Assembly (NCBI GenBank): GCA_025356015.1
Contig: JANXYO010000077.1
Span: 1 to 63,943, forward strand
Direction of reading: 5' to 3'
DNA from: Spirochaetaceae bacterium
Lineage (GTDB): Bacteria; Spirochaetota; Spirochaetia; Treponematales; Rectinemataceae
DNA length: 63,943 bases
Part shown: in pieces, positions 59,383 through 63,943 of the stretch
Layout of the letters: each line of letters starts with the position of its first letter
Numbering within the stretch: position 1 is the stretch's first letter
Program-made: the position numbers and the translations under genes
Notes under the pieces: generated by a model
Database searches by the model: none
Told to the model about the DNA's origin: nothing
What the model saw: the letters and a program-made list of their open reading frames with translations, nothing else

Positions 59383-61670
59383 TACAGGTTCGGGGGCGTG
59401 GCCAAGACTAAATGCGGCTGCGCCCCGTCCACTTGTTTCTCGAACTCGATGACCACCCTGGTCCCCTTCCCCCGCTCCAGCCGCAGGGCGGCCCCATGCT
59501 GTTTCGCCAGTTCCCTCACGAGGACGAGTCCGAAACCCGGAGAGCTGTCGAAGTCGATGTCTTCAGGCATTCCCACGCCGTCGTCGCCGATGCCCAGGAC
59601 AATGTGGCCTGACGTGGCTGAGGCCGACAGTCTGATCATGCCCCCCCCGCCCTCGGGGAAGGCGTGCTTGAGGGTGTTCATCACCAGCTCGTTTATCATG
59701 ATGGTGAGGGCATTGGCGCGCTTGGCGTCAACCACGACGTCCTCGAGCTTCTCGGTTATGGTCACCGGCCTCCCATGGGCATGGTTCTCCACGATCTGAG
59801 CGACAAGGGGCGGAAGGAGGGCCTTGACCGAGACTTCGGTGATGTTCGGGGATTGGTACAGCCTCTCGTAGAGCAGCATCATGCTGTCAAGGCGCGTCTC
59901 CGAATCCTCGAAGGCGCTGAGCACGGCGGGGTCCTCGAACTTGGACGCCTGCAGGTGGAGCAGGCTCTTCATGGAGAGCATGTTGTTCTTGATCCGGTGA
60001 TGGACTTCCCTGAGGATCAAATCCTTTTCTTTGAGGAGGCTCTCGATCCTCTCCGCCGCAAGTCTGTGCCTGGCGACGTTGCCGAGCAAATCCGCCTCGG
60101 CCCTCCGGCGCTCGCTTATATCCTGGACCACGCCCAAGACGATGTTGCTGGCCCTGTCATAACTGGCGATGGTCCTGATGTCCGCTATCACGCCATCGCT
60201 CGCCCTGCGGATCTTGAACTCCAGGTCGTAAGGCTTGCCCTTGGTGGTCAGGTCCAGTAGGGCCTTGTCGAGGGCCTCGTGGTACTCGCTCAGATCGAGG
60301 CCCCTGACCTCGTCGAAAGACACCAGGTCCTTGTCGATGCCGAAGATCTCCTGCATCCCCTTCGAGAAGACCAGCTGGGCGGTATCGAGCATCAGCTTCC
60401 AGTTGCCTATCCTCGCTATCTTCTCGGCCCGCGAGAGGCGCCACTCGCTTTCCTGGAGGACCTCCTCGGCCCGCTTCCTGTCGGTGATGTCAATGTGGGT
60501 CCCGAACATCCTCAGGGGCCTGCCCTCGCTGTCGTGCTCCGTGATCCTCGCCCGCGCGTGGATCCATACCCAGCTGCCGTTCCTGTGCTTCATCCTCGTC
60601 TCGCAGGAATAATGGTCGGTCCTGCCCGCCACGTGCTCCCTGAGGAGGGCCTCGGCCCTCCCCCTGTCCTCGAGATGCTTGAGCCTCATCCAGGTGTCGT
60701 AGCTGACCGGGGCCAGGTCCTTGAGCGGGTATCCGAGCAGGGCCGCCGAGGCCTCGTCGAATGATCCCTCCCCTGTCTGGATGTTCCACTCCCAGGTGCC
60801 CGCCCCAGCGCCGGCGAGGACGTTGCGCAGCCTGTCCTTTTCGCTTTCGAGCGAGAGCTCGGCGCGCCTGCGTTCGGTGACGTCGCGGAAGATGCTCGTC
60901 AGCCGGCCGGTCTCCTGGTTCCTGCAGACATCTATCTGGAAGCTCCGTCCGGCCAGGTCCACCTGGAGGGGGAGGACGGCCTCGCCCTGGCCAAAACGGT
61001 CGAGGAGGGGTATGAACCTTGCCAACTCCTCCGCGCCCAGGAGTTCCTGCGCGATTTGTCGGACCGTCTTGCCGACGATCTCCTCCCGCGGCAGGCCGAA
61101 CAGCCGCTCGAGGGAGCGGTTGATGAAAACTATCTGCCCGGAGAGGGTTGTGCATGCTATGCCCTCGGACAGTGTCTGGAAGATGTCCTCGAACAGCTCC
61201 TCGCTTTCCCTGAGGCCTTGTTCGGCCCGTTCGGCGCCCAGAGCGTGGGTTTTGAGGGCCTCCGACGATCTCCTGAGCTCGTGGGCCGTGTCGAAGAGCT
61301 CGAAGGCCATCTCTATCGAGGAGCGGAGCACGAAGTCACCGGAGTTCTTTATCACGTAGCCGTAACGCGTTATCCCGCGGACCTTTTCGACCATGCCTGC
61401 CTCGGAGTGCGAGGTGAGGAAGACGATGGGGAGGGTGCGCATGTTCAGGATCAGCTTCGCCGTCTCGGTGCCATCCATCCCGCTTCCCAGGTCGATGTCC
61501 ATGAGGATGAGGTCGAGCTCAGGCGTCCCTTCGACCGCCTTCAGGGCCTGCTCGCCGCTCGATGCAAGGATGACTTCATAGCCAAAGCCCGCCAGGGTCC
61601 TTTCTTCGCACATGGCGAGGATTGGCTCGTCCTCGACGAGGAGAATCGTCCTTTGATGGCAGGCAGGCAT
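59379..61670 (-). CDS. Hybrid sensor: receiver, three PAS domains and HisKA_2 kinase
   Basis: 763 residues, no membrane segment, hence cytoplasmic. The N-terminal receiver is ILLVEDEPILAMCEERTLAG with phospho-acceptor Asp in LILMDIDLGSGMDG. PAS domains: LFEDIFQTLSEGIACTTLSG, then RNVLAGAGAGTWEWNIQTGE with a PAC tail (NGSWVWIHARARITEHDSEG), then SEWRLSRAEKIARIGNWKLM. The HisKA_2 box is LREVHHRIKNNMLSMKSLLH, followed by HATPase (NALTIMINELVMNTLKHAFP, GIGDDGVGMPED). An N-terminal receiver ahead of PAS and kinase suggests a relay in which another kinase modulates this one. No partner is adjacent. ATG 61670 follows AGGAGCCGCC. Confidence 0.93.
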   Translation of the reverse strand: MPACHQRTILLVEDEPILAMCEERTLAGFGYEVILASSGEQALKAVEGTPELDLILMDIDLGSGMDGTETAKLILNMRTLPIVFLTSHSEAGMVEKVRGITRYGYVIKNSGDFVLRSSIEMAFELFDTAHELRRSSEALKTHALGAERAEQGLRESEELFEDIFQTLSEGIACTTLSGQIVFINRSLERLFGLPREEIVGKTVRQIAQELLGAEELARFIPLLDRFGQGEAVLPLQVDLAGRSFQIDVCRNQETGRLTSIFRDVTERRRAELSLESEKDRLRNVLAGAGAGTWEWNIQTGEGSFDEASAALLGYPLKDLAPVSYDTWMRLKHLEDRGRAEALLREHVAGRTDHYSCETRMKHRNGSWVWIHARARITEHDSEGRPLRMFGTHIDITDRKRAEEVLQESEWRLSRAEKIARIGNWKLMLDTAQLVFSKGMQEIFGIDKDLVSFDEVRGLDLSEYHEALDKALLDLTTKGKPYDLEFKIRRASDGVIADIRTIASYDRASNIVLGVVQDISERRRAEADLLGNVARHRLAAERIESLLKEKDLILREVHHRIKNNMLSMKSLLHLQASKFEDPAVLSAFEDSETRLDSMMLLYERLYQSPNITEVSVKALLPPLVAQIVENHAHGRPVTITEKLEDVVVDAKRANALTIMINELVMNTLKHAFPEGGGGMIRLSASATSGHIVLGIGDDGVGMPEDIDFDSSPGFGLVLVRELAKQHGAALRLERGKGTRVVIEFEKQVDGAQPHLVLATPPNLY

Positions 61671-61796
61671 GGCGGCTCCTCGTTTTTACTTGTGGCCCTC
61701 GGGTCTAGGAAGGATTGTATACCCCATTCCGGGGAAAGCAATGAGCAAGAGGCTGGCGCGTGCCTCTTCGCCGGCCTCCTGTCTTCGCCCTGGCTG

Positions 61797-62342
61797 CTAC
61801 CTGAAGACCGCGGTTCCGATCTTGTCCATGACCGACTGGATGTAGGCGTACTGGTCGCCATAGTCGACGCCCGACTTAAGCGCCCGCTTCACGAGCTCGT
61901 TGAGCTGGCCAAGAGAGGTCGTGGAAAAACGCATGTCCTCGGGATTCCGCGTCGAGTACATCACCATGACCACCTTGTTGTCCTTGTTCGCGTTGATCTC
62001 CATGCGGAAGACGATCCCGTCCATCAGCCTCTCTCGCGATCCGTCGGAGGTGAGCTTGCCGATCGTCCGGTAGTCCTGGACGGTCACGCTCTTGGCCTCC
62101 AGGTCCCGCATTCCCGAGAGGATCGCATCGAGGGTGTTGCCAAAGACCCTGGCCATGCTTCGGTCGACGTAGATGCTGTGGGTTGGGGTCGAGATGATGA
62201 TCGTGCCGGTTGAATCCACGGCGACCGCCACGTCGACGTTGTTGACCGCCGTTACCTTGCCGATGATCGTCGAGCTGTATTGCTGGGCCGAGAGGCCCAG
62301 GCCAACGGTCGCCAAAATGACCAAAATTGCTGATTTCAGCAT
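61797..62342 (-). CDS. Secreted protein of unknown function
   Basis: 181 residues with signal peptide (LKSAILVILATVGLGLSAQQ). The mature part reads IGKVTAVNNVDVAVAVDSTG, IIISTPTHSIYVDRSMARVF and FRMEINANKDNKVVMVMYST, and ends DQYAYIQSVMDKIGTAVFR. Mostly beta, no Cys, no recognised domain. ATG 62342 has AAGGAG eight bases upstream; the longer frame to 62594 is antisense to azlC and has no signal peptide. Divergent from azlC. Confidence 0.75.
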   Translation of the reverse strand: MLKSAILVILATVGLGLSAQQYSSTIIGKVTAVNNVDVAVAVDSTGTIIISTPTHSIYVDRSMARVFGNTLDAILSGMRDLEAKSVTVQDYRTIGKLTSDGSRERLMDGIVFRMEINANKDNKVVMVMYSTRNPEDMRFSTTSLGQLNELVKRALKSGVDYGDQYAYIQSVMDKIGTAVFR

Positions 62343-62538
62343 TCTATGCACTCCTTCTCGCGACGGCCCGCATCGCAAGCTTCGCCATTCGAGAAAGATA
62401 CCTACGGCTGTCCCCCAGGGGGAACTTCGATTTGCGAAAAGAGCAGCCAATACCCAGGACCGGGCAGTCGCCCGCCACCGGCCGCGGGGCACAGGTCCAT
62501 CTTGCGGCGATCCTCCGTTCAAGCTACATTCGGCGTCG

Positions 62539-63237
62539 ATGAATAGAGACGCAAAGGGGCCATCGGTCCTCGCCGCCGCATTCGCGGCGAGCATCCCCGT
62601 GCTCCTCGGCTATGTGACCATCGGGATCGCCTTCGGCCTCCTGCTCGTCCGCTCTGGCCTGCCCTGGTGGCTCGCGCCCGTCATGAGTGTCGTCATCTAC
62701 GCGGGCGCCGCGCAGTTCATGGCCGTGGGCCTCTTCGCCGCGGGCACCGGCATCCTCGAGATAGCCGCCCTCACACTTTTCCTGAACGCGCGGCACGCGG
62801 TCTACGGTCTCTCCATGCTGGAAAGGTACGCCCCCTTCGGGAAGCACAAGCCCTACCTGATCTACGCCCTCACCGACGAGACCTACGGGATCCTGACCAC
62901 GGTCGAGGCTCCTGCGCTCGCGCACAAGGGCGCCTTCTACGCGGCTGTCTCGGCCCTCAACCAGTCCTACTGGGTCCTGGGCACGGCCCTCGGGGCCATC
63001 GTGGGTGGCCTCATCCCCTTCGACACCACGGGCCTCGATTTCGCGCTCACCGCCCTCTTCATCGTCCTCCTCGTCGAGCAGACGAGGTCGGTGCGCAAGA
63101 GTCTCCCCTACCTGGTCGCCGCCTTCTCCACGGCCCTGTCGCTCATCGCGATCGGTCCGAAGAACCTCCTCATAGCCTCGATCGGCCTGTCCATCCTCCT
63201 CATCCTCCCCTTCAAGAGGAGGCTTGAGCGTGCCTAG
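62539..63237 (+). CDS. azlC: AzlC family branched-chain amino acid exporter, large subunit
   Basis: 232 residues, about seven helices: IPVLLGYVTIGIAFGLLLVR, VIYAGAAQFMAVGLFAAG and LFLNARHAVYGLSMLERYA are the conserved AzlC segments; EQTRSVRKSLPYLVAA lies in the last third. With AzlD it exports branched-chain amino acids or analogues. It overlaps azlD by eight bases. The ATG at 62539 has no strong ribosome-binding site. Confidence 0.92.
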   Translation: MNRDAKGPSVLAAAFAASIPVLLGYVTIGIAFGLLLVRSGLPWWLAPVMSVVIYAGAAQFMAVGLFAAGTGILEIAALTLFLNARHAVYGLSMLERYAPFGKHKPYLIYALTDETYGILTTVEAPALAHKGAFYAAVSALNQSYWVLGTALGAIVGGLIPFDTTGLDFALTALFIVLLVEQTRSVRKSLPYLVAAFSTALSLIAIGPKNLLIASIGLSILLILPFKRRLERA

Positions 63238-63544
63238 CATACTCCTCGCCGTCCTCGTCATGGGCCTCGTCACCCTCGCCTGCCGGGCTGCCCCCTTCAT
63301 CCTCTTCATGAAGCGCAAGCCGCCGGCGGCCCTCGACTTCCTGCAACGCTACATACCGCCCATGATCATGACGATCCTCGTCCTCAACGGGCTCAAGGGC
63401 ATCCGATTCGACCGGGCCCCATTCGGCCTCAGCGAGATCGCGGCCGCCCTCCTCGTCGCCCTCTTCCAGCTCTGGAAGCGCAACGTGCTCCTGAGCATCG
63501 GCGCGGGGACGGCCCTGTACATGCTCCTGATACGCCTATTCTAG
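63230..63544 (+). CDS. azlD: AzlD family branched-chain amino acid exporter, small subunit
   Basis: 104 residues, three to four helices: ILLAVLVMGLVTLACRAAPF, LQRYIPPMIMTILVLNGLKG and AALLVALFQLWKRNVLLSIG. It forms the exporter with AzlC. GTG 63230 was chosen because AGAGGAGG is nine bases upstream; a TTG two codons earlier is too close to it. Confidence 0.88.
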   Translation: MPSILLAVLVMGLVTLACRAAPFILFMKRKPPAALDFLQRYIPPMIMTILVLNGLKGIRFDRAPFGLSEIAAALLVALFQLWKRNVLLSIGAGTALYMLLIRLF

Positions 63545-63589
63545 GCGGCGGCCGAAAGACCCGGCGGGCTCCCCAAGAGGCTCCAGGCT

Positions 63590-63818
63590 CAGGCGCGAGG
63601 CAATAAACGAGCCAGACCTTGCTGAGGGGCCGGGAGCTGATGAGCCAGACCGTTACGCCGACGAGGGCGAGGGCGGCAAGGAGCTGGTTGGAGGCGCCAA
63701 AGGTGTTCCAGAAGGTCCTCCAGGCCGGGACGGGGTTGCCCTTGGCGTCGAGCATGGTCTGCATGACGAAGATCAGGGGGACCCCGGCGGTGAGCACGGT
63801 GCCGATGGGAGGGGGCAC
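63590..63818 (-). pseudogene. Carbon-starvation protein CstA C-terminal remnant
   Basis: On the minus strand, PPPIGTVLTAGVPLIFVMQT, then WRTFWNTFGASNQLLAALAL and VGVTVWLISSRPLSKVWLVY match the conserved end of CstA peptide/pyruvate transporters (the W-x-x-F-G-x-x-N-Q-L-L-A motif). Homology begins abruptly at about 63818, directly after a hairpin and another gene's stop, so the first several hundred codons are missing. The frame then runs antisense through azlD without a proper end. It is a decayed fragment. Confidence 0.6.
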
Positions 63819-63835
63819 GGATCGCGGGAGCGGGC

Positions 63836-63869
63836 GCGTGACGAGGTCCGCGTTGCTTCCTCGTCACGC
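63836..63869. repeat. 11-bp inverted repeat between the cstA remnant and the edge gene
   Basis: GCGTGACGAGG (63836-63846) and CCTCGTCACGC (63859-63869), 12-base loop, no U-run on either strand. It lies ten bases after the stop of the edge gene and exactly before the cstA homology begins, so it may mark the deletion junction or act as a rho-dependent 3' structure. Confidence 0.5.
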
Positions 63870-63879
63870 TGAAGGGCCC

Positions 63880-63943
63880 TTAGCTCTCCCTGACGTCAAG
63901 TATCTCGAGCACGGCCGGCTTGATCGCCGCCACCAGCTTGTCG
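63880..63943 (-). CDS. C-terminal end of an unidentified protein (partial)
   Basis: The minus-strand frame enters from the right edge, reads DKLVAAIKPAVLEILDVRES and stops at 63880-63882. Good codon pattern, but too short to name. Confidence 0.4.
   Translation of the reverse strand, partial: DKLVAAIKPAVLEILDVRES

Noticed and set aside
63224-63229. TTG start for azlD
   Set aside because: Too close to the AGAGGAGG ribosome-binding site; GTG 63230 is spaced correctly.

Overview
The window is GC-rich, gene-dense bacterial DNA from an anaerobic, peptide- and amino-acid-fermenting organism. A high-GC member of the Spirochaetota is the best guess. The pointers are a CarD-type regulator directly followed by a fused IspD-IspF gene (an order I recall from treponemes), signal peptides ending in A-Q or A-A-D, and many ferredoxin, TRAP and oligopeptide-ABC genes. 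Synergistota or another anaerobic lineage is not excluded. I found no rRNA, tRNA, CRISPR array or transposase.

Layout. 1-1187: end of a family-3 solute-binding protein and a deleted small-heat-shock gene remnant. 1188-9896 (minus): a seven-gene peptide operon, dppBCDF, its binding protein, an S15/CocE hydrolase and a CapA-like protein. 10026-17935 (minus): a beta-propeller sensor kinase with a NarL-type regulator, a secreted protein, an NlpC/P60 enzyme, a HAD hydrolase, a HisKA_2 kinase and a VTT membrane protein. 18025-19720 (plus): carD and ispDF. 19717-28279 (minus): a DMT permease, a YihQ-like GH31 glycosidase with a fucose-isomerase-type protein, an ankyrin protein with a possible TIR-like N-terminus, and a second-type DnaE polymerase carrying an in-frame palindromic insertion. 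28381-28542 (plus): an orphan promoter, structured transcript and terminator, read here as a new small RNA. 28537-35021 (minus): a polysaccharide deacetylase and a second complete dipeptide ABC operon.

35194-45630 is a metabolic island. A TAXI-type TRAP transporter and an HMGL-like enzyme (minus) and an ALS-like ThDP enzyme, aminotransferase, aspartate-semialdehyde dehydrogenase and short aspartokinase (plus) flank a GntR regulator. All three promoter regions carry TATAGGAT-type repeats, suggesting one regulon.

45764-57355 encodes 2-oxoglutarate to propionyl-CoA: KorDABC (2-oxoglutarate to succinyl-CoA), two-part methylmalonyl-CoA mutase with MeaB, epimerase, the 12S-type carboxyltransferase, a decarboxylase gamma subunit and a biotin carrier. 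An IclR regulator and a 5S-type (pyruvate/oxaloacetate) carboxyltransferase are divergent. Together with the peptide transporters this suggests fermentation of glutamate or peptides to propionate, with the decarboxylation energy conserved by transcarboxylation or a Na+ pump.

57588-58665 holds three adjacent broken genes (ACT protein, ICMT-like methyltransferase, SMR-like permease). They are followed by an intact hsp20, a large PAS hybrid kinase, a secreted protein, azlCD and a cstA remnant at the right edge. Gene starts were moved from the longest reading frame wherever a ribosome-binding site or operon overlap supported it.
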